Shown here in pieces: positions 51,541 through 60,205 of a DNA stretch of 64,000 nucleotides. The stretch comes from Thermococcus sp. GTDB taxonomy: Archaea > Methanobacteriota_B > Thermococci > Thermococcales > Thermococcaceae. The DNA is taken from positions 1 through 64,000 of the forward strand of contig NZ_JALUFF010000084.1 in the NCBI RefSeq assembly GCF_027052235.1. Direction: 5' to 3'. The translations under genes and the position numbers were made by a program. Within the stretch, counting starts at the first letter, position 1; each line of letters begins with the position of its first letter. Under the pieces are notes generated by a model, which worked only from the letters and a program-made list of their open reading frames with translations, made no database searches and was not told where the DNA came from.

Positions 51541-52464
51541 TTAAAAGCCTAAGCCGGAGAAGAGCTTTATGAAAGCAAAGGCCAAGAGACCCGCTATGAC
51601 CGGGGCCCTAATCCAGCTCCTCGCTATGTCTAGGAGCAGCTTTCTGTTGACGTGCTCGCCCTTGTAGAGGCCCAGCCCGCTTATCGCCCCAACTATTGCC
51701 TGACCTGAACTAACAGGAAGACCGAAGAGGTTTGCGACGGTAACAGCCAGGGACGCCCCGAACTGACTGGCGAAGGCCGAGGTCGGCCCGAGGGGAGAGA
51801 TGTCCCTCCCCACCGTCATCATCACCTCGTAGCTGAAGGTTAGAGCCCCTATCGTCAGTGCCGTGGAGAGGAAGAGGTTTGCAAAGGGAAGACCGCCTGA
51901 AAGCCCCATTACGTTGGCCAGCTCGTTCGTCCCGAGGTTGAATGCCGAGTAGGCAGAGGCCAGAAAGACGAGCCACTTCTGGGTGAGTTCGAGGTTCTTG
52001 AGGCACTTTATCCTCCTGAGAACGGGCCGGTAGAGGCGGTAAACGGCTATCGCGAAGAGCCCTGCCACGAGAGGCGAGAGAATCCAAGCTGAGACTATCT
52101 TGATAACCGTCGCCCAGTCAACGGGGAGGCCGAGGGCAAGGGAGGCCCCGACTAGGGCCCCTATTATGGACTGGGTGGTTGAGATGGGCATTCCGAGTAG
52201 GCTCGCCAGCGTAACGGCTAATCCAGCGCTGAAGAGAACGAGAACGACGTTCCCCGCGGACATACCCCGGGCCAGCATTGCGACGGTTGAGGAGACGGCC
52301 GAATGCCCCAAAAGGGTCCCCAGAGTTGTGAAGACGGCTATGACTAATACGGCCCTCCTGAAACCGATTATACCCGAGCCTACCGCCGTCCCAACGGCCT
52401 TGGCGCTGTCATTGGCCCCTATCGCCCATGCCATGAAGAAAGCCGCTGCCACGAGCCCCAGCAT
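51541..52464 (-). CDS. pit: PiT-family inorganic phosphate transporter
   Basis: A 307-aa membrane protein with two PHO4 repeats: the first has WAIGANDSAKAVGTAVGSG near residue 14, the second NLGTNELANVMG near 170, each the conserved GANDxxN-like signature. About ten membrane helices fit the family. It imports phosphate with Na+ or H+. I start at ATG 52464 with GAGGTGAG upstream; the longer frame back to 52617 runs into promoter repeats and the GT2 gene end. A tandem repeat between promoter and start suggests control (see 52476-52493). Confidence 0.9.
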   Translation of the reverse strand: MLGLVAAAFFMAWAIGANDSAKAVGTAVGSGIIGFRRAVLVIAVFTTLGTLLGHSAVSSTVAMLARGMSAGNVVLVLFSAGLAVTLASLLGMPISTTQSIIGALVGASLALGLPVDWATVIKIVSAWILSPLVAGLFAIAVYRLYRPVLRRIKCLKNLELTQKWLVFLASAYSAFNLGTNELANVMGLSGGLPFANLFLSTALTIGALTFSYEVMMTVGRDISPLGPTSAFASQFGASLAVTVANLFGLPVSSGQAIVGAISGLGLYKGEHVNRKLLLDIARSWIRAPVIAGLLAFAFIKLFSGLGF

Positions 52465-52475
52465 CCACTCACCTC

Positions 52476-52493
52476 TATAGTCTATATAGTCTA
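52476..52493 (-). promoter_or_regulatory. tandem 9-base repeat, likely operator of the phosphate permease
   Basis: TATAGTCTA occurs twice in exact tandem, 11 bases before the permease ATG. A TATA box TTTTTAAATAAA on the minus strand is at about 52513-52524, so the repeat falls at or just after the predicted transcription start. That fits a repressor responding to phosphate, but no regulator gene is adjacent. Confidence 0.5.
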
Positions 52494-52513
52494 TGTGGCC
52501 CAAAGCTGTGCAT

Positions 52514-53569
52514 TTATTTAAAAACCTTTTCCCCGAGTAGAGCCGCGTAGCCATAGAGGTGAAGTGATAAGTAAAAGAGGGCCCAGAACCAGAGGTAAAG
52601 CGGAAAAAGAAGGGCATCGGAGATCTTTCCGCCCTCGATGGCCGTCGGGAGAAGCATCGTCACAACTTCAACGCCCCACCAGAGGAGGAAAAGCTCCCAG
52701 AGACCTGAAATGGCCAACAATGGCGGAACGATAACATCTAGGAGAGCCACCAGATCGCCGAGTATAAGAAAGGCCCATTCCTTTGTAAAGCCACCGCCGA
52801 GGTTCCTCAGGTCGCCGAGAAACCAGCGCCTTCTCTGCCTCCATAGGGATGAGAGCTTTCGGGGCATGGAAGTCCACGCCCTAGCTCTCGGAGCATAGAC
52901 GACCTTTCCAAGCCCCTTCAGGGCTTTTGTGGTCGCGTAGTCCTCGACAACATCATCGACAAAACCCCCACTTCCCTCAAGTCCCTCCTTCCTAAAGGCC
53001 GAAACCGGCCCGGGGGCAACGCTCAGGTCGTCCAGCTCTTTAGCTCTTCTGAACATAGCTATCCTGAGGTGCTCAACGTCCTGGGCCCTTTCGAGGAAGG
53101 AACCCCCCAAAACGCGAACCTGACCGCCGACGGCGACGACTTCGCCGGAGTAGAAGCGCCTCACGAGTTCTCTAACGGCGTTTTTTTCAAGGACGCTGTC
53201 AGCGTCGGTGGTGACTATTACCTCGCCCCTCGCCTTTGAGAGACCGAAGTTGAGGGCTTTAGCCTTTCCTTTGTGCTTTACCCTATAAACTCTCAGTCTT
53301 GGATCTTTTATCGAGTTCGCAACCCTGAAGGTATTGTCTTCACTCCCATCGTCGATTAGGAGCACTTCAAAGTCAGGGTAGTCCTGTGATAAGGCCGATT
53401 CTATCGCCTTCAGGATGTTCTTTTCCTCGTTGTACGCGGGGATCAGCACGGAAACTTTGGGAGTCCATTCCTTAGTTTGATAATTCCGGAAAAGGCTAAT
53501 TATGTAATTGAAGAAAAAGTAGCCATCCCAGAGGAGGATGAGAGCGAGCCCGAGATGAAGGAGGTTCAT
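52514..53569 (-). CDS. membrane-bound family 2 glycosyltransferase
   Basis: A 351-aa processive-type GT2 enzyme. One N-terminal membrane helix (3-25), a GT-A domain with VSVLIPAYNEEKNILKAIESAL, LLIDDGSEDNT, TTDADSV (the DxD), FVDDVVEDYATT (catalytic acid) and LWRQRRRWFLGDL (the QxxRW motif). Three or four membrane helices close the protein. Relatives polymerise sugars such as hyaluronan, chitin or cellulose, or glycosylate lipids. The product here is unknown. The 3' end carries the TATA box of the permease gene. Confidence 0.88.
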   Translation of the reverse strand: MNLLHLGLALILLWDGYFFFNYIISLFRNYQTKEWTPKVSVLIPAYNEEKNILKAIESALSQDYPDFEVLLIDDGSEDNTFRVANSIKDPRLRVYRVKHKGKAKALNFGLSKARGEVIVTTDADSVLEKNAVRELVRRFYSGEVVAVGGQVRVLGGSFLERAQDVEHLRIAMFRRAKELDDLSVAPGPVSAFRKEGLEGSGGFVDDVVEDYATTKALKGLGKVVYAPRARAWTSMPRKLSSLWRQRRRWFLGDLRNLGGGFTKEWAFLILGDLVALLDVIVPPLLAISGLWELFLLWWGVEVVTMLLPTAIEGGKISDALLFPLYLWFWALFYLSLHLYGYAALLGEKVFK

Positions 53570-53592
53570 GAGGGAAAATCTTCGCGGGCCTT

Positions 53593-53901
53593 TTAATCCT
53601 TAACGCCCACCCTTAAAGTCGGCTTTCTCCCGAGCTTGTATCTCACCACGTAGCGCCCGTGCTCGAAGTCGTCCTCCTCTGCCTCGATGACCTCCACGGG
53701 CTCAAGCTCAAGGCCTAACTCCATCGCCTCCCACTTGATGTCGTCAAAGTAGTCGTAGAGCCCGCAGGTGGCGCAGAAAGACCCCTCGAATTCGATAATT
53801 ACCTCGTCCCCTCTCATCTCAACTATTCTCGCGTTGGCTTCACTACCGTGAAGCCTGTTGAACTCGGCCAGAACCCTCTCAATCTTTTCTCTCTCCCCCA
53901 T
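53593..53901 (-). CDS. small CxxC protein, possibly NifU-C-like
   Basis: A 102-aa protein. A helix (GEREKIERVLAEFNRLHGSEANARIVEMRGDEVIIEFEG) is followed by CATCGLYDYFDD, a CxxC between a strand and a helix, as in NifU C-terminal Fe-S scaffolds. The acidic tail (EAEEDDFEHGRY) does not match NifU, so the link is weak. ATG 53901 with GGTGGTGCGG before it is the start; the longer frame to 54102 runs antisense to lhr. It is divergent from lhr with 88 bases between. Confidence 0.6.
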   Translation of the reverse strand: MGEREKIERVLAEFNRLHGSEANARIVEMRGDEVIIEFEGSFCATCGLYDYFDDIKWEAMELGLELEPVEVIEAEEDDFEHGRYVVRYKLGRKPTLRVGVKD

Positions 53902-53989
53902 ACCGCACCACCCTAAGTTCAATCCACGACTTAAAAAGTTTGTTAGGGAAACCGAATAGTTTAAAAACCGAAAGGGAAACGATGGCGCG

Positions 53990-56900
53990 ATGGGAGAAGA
54001 GAGGATAAGATGGGCCGAGAGGGAGTACACCGACGAGGAGATATTCTCCATCCTCAGCGAGCCGGTTAGGGAGTGGTTTAGACGAAAGTTCGGAACCTTC
54101 ACCCCTCCCCAGCGCTACGCCGTTCTGGAGATACACAAAGGCGAGAACGTGCTGATTTCTTCCCCCACAGGTTCAGGAAAAACTTTGTCCGCTTTCCTCT
54201 CAGCGATAAACGAGCTGATTTTGCTCGGAAAGGAGGGGAAGCTTGAGGACAAAATCTACGTTCTCTACGTCTCTCCCCTTAGAGCGCTCAACAACGACAT
54301 AAAGCGCAACCTCGAAGGGCCTTTAGCAGAGATTAAGGAAGTCGCTAAAGAGCTCGGCTACGAGTTGCCCGAAATCCGCGTCGGCATAAGGACGAGCGAC
54401 ACCTCAAGCTACGAGAAGAGCAAGATGGTGAGGAAGCCGCCGCACATACTCATAACCACTCCCGAGAGCCTGGCGATAGCTTTAAACGCCCCCAAGTTCC
54501 GCGAGAGGCTGAAGACGGTGAAGTACCTCATAATAGACGAGGTTCACGCTTTAGCTGAGAACAAGCGCGGTTCACACCTCGCGTTAAGCGTTGAAAGACT
54601 CCAGGAGATGGCCGATAATGACTTCGTGAGGATAGGCCTGAGCGCGACGATACACCCCCTTGAGGAGATAGCCAAGTTCATCTTCGGCTTTGACGACGAA
54701 GGAAACCCGAGGCCCGGCCTTATAGTCGATGTGAGCTTTGCCAAGCAGACCGAGATAAAGGTCGAGAGCGTCGTTGAAGATTTGATTTACACCCCGGCGA
54801 ACGTTCTGAGCGACGCCCTCTACTCCCGCTTGGCTGAGCTCATAAGGAATCACAGAACGACGCTCATCTTCACCAACACGAGGAGTGGTGCCGAGAGAGT
54901 CGCTTTCAACCTGAAGAAGCGCTATCCGGAGTTTGAGGGGTTGATAGAGGCCCACCACTCCAGCCTTTCCAGAGAGGTTCGCCTCGATGTCGAGGAGAAG
55001 CTGAAGCGTGGGGAGCTTAAGGCCGTAGTTTGCGTCTCCGGAGACTCGAAGATTCTAACCGAGGGAGGCCCCGTTGAGATTAGGGAGTTAGACGCCTCGG
55101 GAATTACCGGGGTAGACTCCCTCAGGACGAAGTTCGTGAAATTCAAGGAGCCACATAGAGTCCCCTACAACCGCGAAGGCCTCAGGATTAAAACCCGGCT
55201 TGGCTTTGAGGTAGTGGCAACTAGGGAGCACAGGTTCCTCACCGTGAGAGATGGAGAGCTCAAGTGGGTTCAGGCTGGAGAGCTTAGAGAAGGGGACTAC
55301 GTCGCTGTAGTTAGGAGGCTTCCAAGTCCGGAGAGGGAAGTTTCGATTTTTGAAGTCCTTCCCGATTCAGCTTACCTCCACCTCAAGAAGGGCTTTCTTC
55401 AGGAGCTTAAACTCTCGATACGGGCAAAGTTTGGCTCGATTAGGGCCTATGCGCGCCACAGAGGGTGGGGTGCCTCTTACCTCACCAAGCAACTCAACGG
55501 CGTTTATCCCTTCAGATGGAGCAGGTTGAAAGCCCTTCTAAGGGATGCGGGGCTTGAGATAGGTGGAGAAGACGTTGAGAGAATAACCTCCGACAAGGAT
55601 CGTTACACCCTACCTCCCACATTCACCCCCGGGATGGCCAGACTGCTGGGCTTCTGGATGGCCGATGGCTCGTGGAAAAGCGGGACTCTGACCCTGTTCT
55701 CGACTGACAGGAGAATGCTCGAAAAGTACGGGGTGCTGAGTAAAGTAGAATTCGGCGTCGAGGGGATTATAAGGAAGCAGAACGAAAGCACGTGGGCGCT
55801 TGAGATTCCCTTTGTCCTGCTTCCAAGGATTTTCAAGACCCTAACGGGGAACACGGGGAGGAAGTCAAAGAGGGGAGTTTTTCCCTCAATAGTTTATGTC
55901 CTTCCCAAGGAGCACAAGAGGGAGTTCTTGGCAGGTTACTTCGACGGAGACGGCTACCTTGAGGTCAAGGATGGGCGGATCTATTCGGCGGGCTTTTCGA
56001 CGTTCAACAGGGACTTCGCAGAGGGGATTAGAGACGTGCTCCTTCAGCTCGGAATAGTATCTTCCATCAGAGCTAGGGATTACGATGAGGTTCAGCGTTT
56101 CAGGGGCAGAGAAATTGCGAAGAAAGGAATCTCTTATACAGTGGCCGTCATAGGAGGGGAGTACCTCGGACGGTTCTTCGAGAAGATACGACCCTGGAGG
56201 AGCGATCTCTCCAACTGGGAGGAACTCTACTCTGAAGGGTACTCAAACCTCGACGTTATTCCTGGAATCGGGAAGCGCTTGAGAAAACTCCGGAAGAGGC
56301 TTGGGATAAGCTCCTACCGCCTTCAGAAGATGGGACTCTACAACCCAATAAAAGTTGAGCTCGGGACGCGAGAAATCAGCAGGAGAAACCTCCTAAAGCT
56401 CCTTGAGGTGTACGAAAAAGAGGCAAAAGATAAAGGAATGCGTGAGGCCATAAGGGATATTCAGGAACTGAGAAAACTCGCCGAGGGTGACGTATTCTTT
56501 GATAGGATAGCATCACTCGAACCCGCTTACATTGATTACGCCTACGGAGTAATAAACTCCGAGACAGGAAACTATGTCGTGAACGGCTTCGTCTCAAAAA
56601 ACAGCTCTACCAGCTTGGAGTTAGGGATTGACATCGGTACAATAGATCTGGTTGTTCTCATCGGTTCGCCAAAGAGCGTTAATCGAGCCTTGCAGAGGAT
56701 TGGGAGGGCGGGCCACAGGCTCCACGAGGTCAGCAAGGGTGTGATAATAGCCCTCGACAGAGACGACCTCGTCGAGGTTACCGTTTTAGCGCACAACGCC
56801 CGGAACAGGAGGCTCGACAGGGTCAAGATACCGAAGAACCCGCTCGACGTTCTCGTTCAACACCTCCTCGGCATGGCGCTCAACAAAGTTTGGGAGGTTG

Positions 56901-58159
56901 AAGAGGCCTACCGCGTCGTCAGGAGAGCCTATCCCTACCGCGATTTACCCTTTGAGGACTTCATGAGCGTCCTCCGCTATTTGGCTGGAGAATACGCGGG
57001 TTTGGAAGACAGGAAGGTCTACGCCAAGATATGGCTCGAAGACGGTCGCTTCGGAAGGCGTGGCAAGATGACTAGGGCGATATACTACATGAACGTCGGA
57101 ACGATTCCCGACGAAGCGAAAATCCGCGTTTATACAATGGACAAGAAGATGATCGGAACCGTTGAGGAGGAGTTCGCCGAACGGTTAATGCCCGGCGACA
57201 TATTCGTCTTGGCCGGGAGAACCTACGAGTTCGTTAAGAGCAGGGGAAACAAAATATACGTCGTTCCCCGCGAAGGGGCGAAGCCGACCATTCCAGCGTG
57301 GTTCTCTGAGATGCTCCCGCTCAGCTTTGACCTTGCCCTCGACATACAGAGGTTTAGGAGAGAGGTTAAGGGCCTCATGAACAGAAAGGACGCAGTTAGG
57401 AGGCTGATGCGGAAGTATGGAATAGATGAGAGGGCGGCGAGGGCCATCATCGCCTACTTCCGTGAGCAGGCGAGGTATTCAACCGTTCCCGACGATGAGA
57501 CCGTTCTGGTTGAGGAGGTCGAGAAGGAAGAAACCTGGGAGTACTTCTTCCACACCCTTATTGGAAGGCGCGCCAACGACGCCCTGAGCAGGGCCTTCGC
57601 CTACGCGATAAGCAGGTGGAAGGGCTGTAACGTTGGCGTAGCCATAAACGACAACGGCTTCCTCCTCAGGGTTCCGAAGGAAGCAAGGCTCTCGGAGGAT
57701 GAGATAAAGGAGCTGTTCATGATTGAAGACCTCCGCGAGGTTCTCAAGAGGGCTTTAGACAACACCGAGCTCTTGAAGAGGCGCTTCAGGCACGTGGCCA
57801 ACCGTGGACTGCTCATACTGAGGAGGTATGTCGGGAGGAGCAAGAGGCTTGGAAGACAGCAGGTTATGGCGGTTTCCTTACTTAAAGTCCTGAAGGAAAA
57901 CTATCCAGACTTTCCCCTGCTGAGGGAGGTCTACCGCGAGATAATGGAGGACAAAATGGACGTTGAGAACGCGGAGCTCTTCCTGAGCTGGGTTAGAGAA
58001 GGGAAAGTTAAGGTGGTCGTTGAGAGGCATGCAATCCCGAGCCCCTTCGCCTTCAACCTTGAGGCTATAGGGGCGAGTGACGTGGTTCTCATGGAGGACA
58101 GGAGGGAGATGATAAAGCGCCTCCACAGGAAGATAATGGCGATGATAGGCGAGGCCTAA
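53990..58159 (+). CDS. lhr: ATP-dependent helicase Lhr, with intein
   Basis: A 1389-aa precursor; 865 aa after removal of the 524-residue intein. SF2 motifs: Q motif FTPPQRYAVLEI, motif I SSPTGSGKT near 57, motif II IIDEVHAL near 180, motif III LSATIHPL near 215, motif V SSTSLELGIDIG right after the intein, and motif VI QRIGRAGHR. A winged helix and the Lhr core C-terminal domain follow. Lhr unwinds 3' to 5', with preference for RNA:DNA hybrids and forks, in repair. A TATA-like GTTTAAAAACC lies about 30 bases upstream, so the mRNA is probably leaderless. The stop overlaps the convergent CinA-like gene by 4 bases. Confidence 0.95.
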   Translation: MGEERIRWAEREYTDEEIFSILSEPVREWFRRKFGTFTPPQRYAVLEIHKGENVLISSPTGSGKTLSAFLSAINELILLGKEGKLEDKIYVLYVSPLRALNNDIKRNLEGPLAEIKEVAKELGYELPEIRVGIRTSDTSSYEKSKMVRKPPHILITTPESLAIALNAPKFRERLKTVKYLIIDEVHALAENKRGSHLALSVERLQEMADNDFVRIGLSATIHPLEEIAKFIFGFDDEGNPRPGLIVDVSFAKQTEIKVESVVEDLIYTPANVLSDALYSRLAELIRNHRTTLIFTNTRSGAERVAFNLKKRYPEFEGLIEAHHSSLSREVRLDVEEKLKRGELKAVVCVSGDSKILTEGGPVEIRELDASGITGVDSLRTKFVKFKEPHRVPYNREGLRIKTRLGFEVVATREHRFLTVRDGELKWVQAGELREGDYVAVVRRLPSPEREVSIFEVLPDSAYLHLKKGFLQELKLSIRAKFGSIRAYARHRGWGASYLTKQLNGVYPFRWSRLKALLRDAGLEIGGEDVERITSDKDRYTLPPTFTPGMARLLGFWMADGSWKSGTLTLFSTDRRMLEKYGVLSKVEFGVEGIIRKQNESTWALEIPFVLLPRIFKTLTGNTGRKSKRGVFPSIVYVLPKEHKREFLAGYFDGDGYLEVKDGRIYSAGFSTFNRDFAEGIRDVLLQLGIVSSIRARDYDEVQRFRGREIAKKGISYTVAVIGGEYLGRFFEKIRPWRSDLSNWEELYSEGYSNLDVIPGIGKRLRKLRKRLGISSYRLQKMGLYNPIKVELGTREISRRNLLKLLEVYEKEAKDKGMREAIRDIQELRKLAEGDVFFDRIASLEPAYIDYAYGVINSETGNYVVNGFVSKNSSTSLELGIDIGTIDLVVLIGSPKSVNRALQRIGRAGHRLHEVSKGVIIALDRDDLVEVTVLAHNARNRRLDRVKIPKNPLDVLVQHLLGMALNKVWEVEEAYRVVRRAYPYRDLPFEDFMSVLRYLAGEYAGLEDRKVYAKIWLEDGRFGRRGKMTRAIYYMNVGTIPDEAKIRVYTMDKKMIGTVEEEFAERLMPGDIFVLAGRTYEFVKSRGNKIYVVPREGAKPTIPAWFSEMLPLSFDLALDIQRFRREVKGLMNRKDAVRRLMRKYGIDERAARAIIAYFREQARYSTVPDDETVLVEEVEKEETWEYFFHTLIGRRANDALSRAFAYAISRWKGCNVGVAINDNGFLLRVPKEARLSEDEIKELFMIEDLREVLKRALDNTELLKRRFRHVANRGLLILRRYVGRSKRLGRQQVMAVSLLKVLKENYPDFPLLREVYREIMEDKMDVENAELFLSWVREGKVKVVVERHAIPSPFAFNLEAIGASDVVLMEDRREMIKRLHRKIMAMIGEA
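55031..56602 (+). other. intein in lhr with LAGLIDADG homing endonuclease
   Basis: A 524-residue in-frame insert that begins with Cys (CVSGDSKILTEGG) and ends FVSKN before Ser, in helicase motif V. VVATREHRFLTVRDG is block B. Both endonuclease motifs LLGFWMADGSW and FLAGYFDGDGYL keep their acidic residues. Motif V of Lhr is a known intein site in Thermococcales. Confidence 0.94.
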
Positions 58160-58917
58160 ATCTTCATCTCCTCAAGCTTCACGCCCCTGCCCTCTATGAA
58201 TTCCCTGACCTTCTCGGCAACTTCCTCGCTCTCGGCGAAGATTATAACTCCGATGAACTTTCCGAAGCCCTTGGGCGAGGAGTGTATCCTCACCTTAAAT
58301 CTCTCCACGGCTTCGGTGAGAATGGGCGCGAGCTTGCTCTCATCGGTTATCTCCGCCAGAAACTTTTTCTGGACGAACTTCCGCTCTCCAAGCCTCGGAA
58401 GGACTTCCCTCTCAAGCATCGCCTTCATCTCCCTCGGCATTCCGGGGAGGACGAAGACCTTGGTTCCGCCGGCCTCGATGTAAGCCCCCGGGGCCGCGCC
58501 TTCGCTGTTCTCAAGCGGTTCGGCTCCCTCGGGGAGGTAGGCCATCTTCCTTCTCCCCTCGTTCAACTCCGGGTCGTCTATGTAGCCCTCCCTGTAAAGG
58601 CGCTCGTAGAAGGCCTTGATTTTCTCAAGGCATTCCCTGCAGAGAACGAGCTCCCGGTCAAGGGCCCTTGCAACGGCGAGCATTGTTACATCGTCGTGGG
58701 TCGGGCCGAGACCGCCGCTTATGACGAGAACCTCAGGTTTTCTCGCGAGTATTTCCCTCACTGCGCCCTCTATCTCCCCAACGTCGTCGCCGACGGTAGT
58801 TTTCCTCCTCACCCAGTAGCCCCTCTCGGTCAGCTTCTTTCCTATGAAGGCGGAGTTGCTGTCGACGGTGTGGCCGGTTAAGAGCTCATCGCCCACCGTC
58901 AGTATCTCGGCGAACAT
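58156..58917 (-). CDS. CinA-like / molybdopterin-binding domain protein
   Basis: A 253-aa protein with the MoCF-biosynthesis fold: AEILTVGDELLTGHTVDSNSAFIGKKL at the N-terminus, VLVISGGLGPTHDDVTMLAVA near 72 and VFVLPGMPREMKAM near 160, the pattern of CinA N-terminal domains. CinA relatives hydrolyse ADP-ribose-type compounds or NMN; the nicotinamide deamidase domain is absent here. A C-terminal 70-residue alpha/beta part follows. ATG 58917 is chosen because GGTGAG lies 5 bases before it. Confidence 0.85.
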   Translation of the reverse strand: MFAEILTVGDELLTGHTVDSNSAFIGKKLTERGYWVRRKTTVGDDVGEIEGAVREILARKPEVLVISGGLGPTHDDVTMLAVARALDRELVLCRECLEKIKAFYERLYREGYIDDPELNEGRRKMAYLPEGAEPLENSEGAAPGAYIEAGGTKVFVLPGMPREMKAMLEREVLPRLGERKFVQKKFLAEITDESKLAPILTEAVERFKVRIHSSPKGFGKFIGVIIFAESEEVAEKVREFIEGRGVKLEEMKI

Positions 58918-58984
58918 GTTTCTCACCGCCAGAATCATCGGAACCAGCCGATAAAAGGGTTGCCCTCGTGGAGAGGATGCCCAA

Positions 58985-59210
58985 ATAAGGATGAGAGAGG
59001 AGAAACGGAGGGTATTCTTTGTTGCGAACTCGGTGTAAAACCGCCCCGCGTTGAGCTTCAGCCCGCCATATCGGCCAGAAAATAAACGGAGGGCTTACCC
59101 CCAAGACGCCTCACGAGCTCGGTCTTCCCGACTCCCCATCAGAACTTCTTTTTTGCCCGAGGAGTAGAGGGACTCAAGAAGGCCCGCTCGTCCTTTCGAT
59201 TGACAAACAT
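58985..59210 (-). pseudogene. relic of an archaeal ATPase (DUF234-type), N-terminal part
   Basis: From ATG 59210 the minus strand reads MFVNRKDERAFL; with frame changes it goes on as ESLYSSGKKEVL and then GVGKTELVRRLGGKPSVYFLADMAG. These are the opening motif, Walker A and next strand of the ATPase family seen intact at 21664 and 23185. Part of Walker A has been lost and later frames are broken. The rest of the 335-base gap (58939-59273) shows nothing else except the promoter of the aldolase gene. Confidence 0.65.
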
Positions 59211-59273
59211 TATCCTCTCTCCACCACGTCCCGCCGGCACAAACCTTAACTTCCCTCCCGCTTACTTCCTCCG

Positions 59274-60191
59274 ATGCCTATGCTGGAAGGAGTCTTCGTC
59301 CCTCACGTCACACCCTTCGACGGGAAAGAGGAGATAGATGAGCCAGCTCTCAGAGAACTCGTGAATTACGTTATCAACGCAGGTCTAAACGGCCTCGTTT
59401 CCCTCGGGAGCAACGGTGAGTTCCCTTACCTGAGCTTTGGGGAGAAGCTTAAGGTGGTTGAGACTGTTTTGAACGAGGCAAACGGCAGGGTTCCCGTTGT
59501 TGCGGGGGCAACTGAAAACTCAACGAAGGAGACAATCAGGCTCGGCAAAGCGCTCCTCGACCTTGGAGCCGATGCCCTCCTCATCGGCCCGCCCTACTAC
59601 TTCAAGCCTTCCAGCGAAGAGCTCTTCGCCCACTACTCGATCCTAGCGGAGAGGCTCGACGGCGAGATACTCCTCTACAACGTCCCCAAGTTCACGGGGA
59701 TAAACATCCCCATCGACGTCATCGAGCGTCTCGCTAACGAGCATTCCAACATAATCGGTATAAAAGACTCGGGCGGGAGCATGGGAAGGATTACCGAGCT
59801 CGTGAGGCGTCTTGGGGACAGGTTTACCGTTCTAGCTGGAACCGCCGACGTAATGTATCCTTCGTGGATGTTAGGAGCCCCCGGGGCGGTGGTTGCCGTT
59901 GCCAACGTCGCCCCTGAGCTCTGCGCCGAACTCTGGGGGGCCTTCAGGGAAGGAAACCACAGAAAAGCCAGAGAACTTCAGCTCCGCGTCAACCTGATAA
60001 ACGAGGTAGTCGTGAAGAGGTACAACCAGATAAGTGCGATAAAGTCCGCGATGGCTATGAGAGGGCTGAAAGCCGGAAAACCCAGACTTCCATCTCTGCC
60101 CCTCGATGAGAAGGCGCTCGGGGATATAGAAAGAGCCCTCAGGGAGGCGGGGCTCTCTGAGACTCCCGGTTCAGATGAAGTGAAAAGCTAA
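59274..60191 (+). CDS. DapA/N-acetylneuraminate lyase-family aldolase
   Basis: A 305-aa TIM-barrel Schiff-base enzyme. The catalytic Lys is in IIGIKDSGG near residue 163, the Tyr in LLYNVPKFTG near 136, and the substrate carboxylate loop is GSNGEFPYLS near 45. Archaeal relatives include dihydrodipicolinate synthase and 2-keto-3-deoxy sugar-acid aldolases; there is no lysine-pathway neighbour, so the substrate is open. The start may be ATG 59274 or 59280. A CTTAAC-type TATA box 25-30 bases upstream and no binding site suggest a leaderless mRNA. Confidence 0.85.
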   Translation: MPMLEGVFVPHVTPFDGKEEIDEPALRELVNYVINAGLNGLVSLGSNGEFPYLSFGEKLKVVETVLNEANGRVPVVAGATENSTKETIRLGKALLDLGADALLIGPPYYFKPSSEELFAHYSILAERLDGEILLYNVPKFTGINIPIDVIERLANEHSNIIGIKDSGGSMGRITELVRRLGDRFTVLAGTADVMYPSWMLGAPGAVVAVANVAPELCAELWGAFREGNHRKARELQLRVNLINEVVVKRYNQISAIKSAMAMRGLKAGKPRLPSLPLDEKALGDIERALREAGLSETPGSDEVKS

Positions 60192-60205
60192 AGAAAAAAG
60201 CCAGC

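Noticed and set aside
53593-54102. Longer start for the CxxC protein (169 aa)
   Set aside because: The extension is antisense to lhr and hydrophobic by chance; GGTGGTGCGG before ATG 53901 marks the start.
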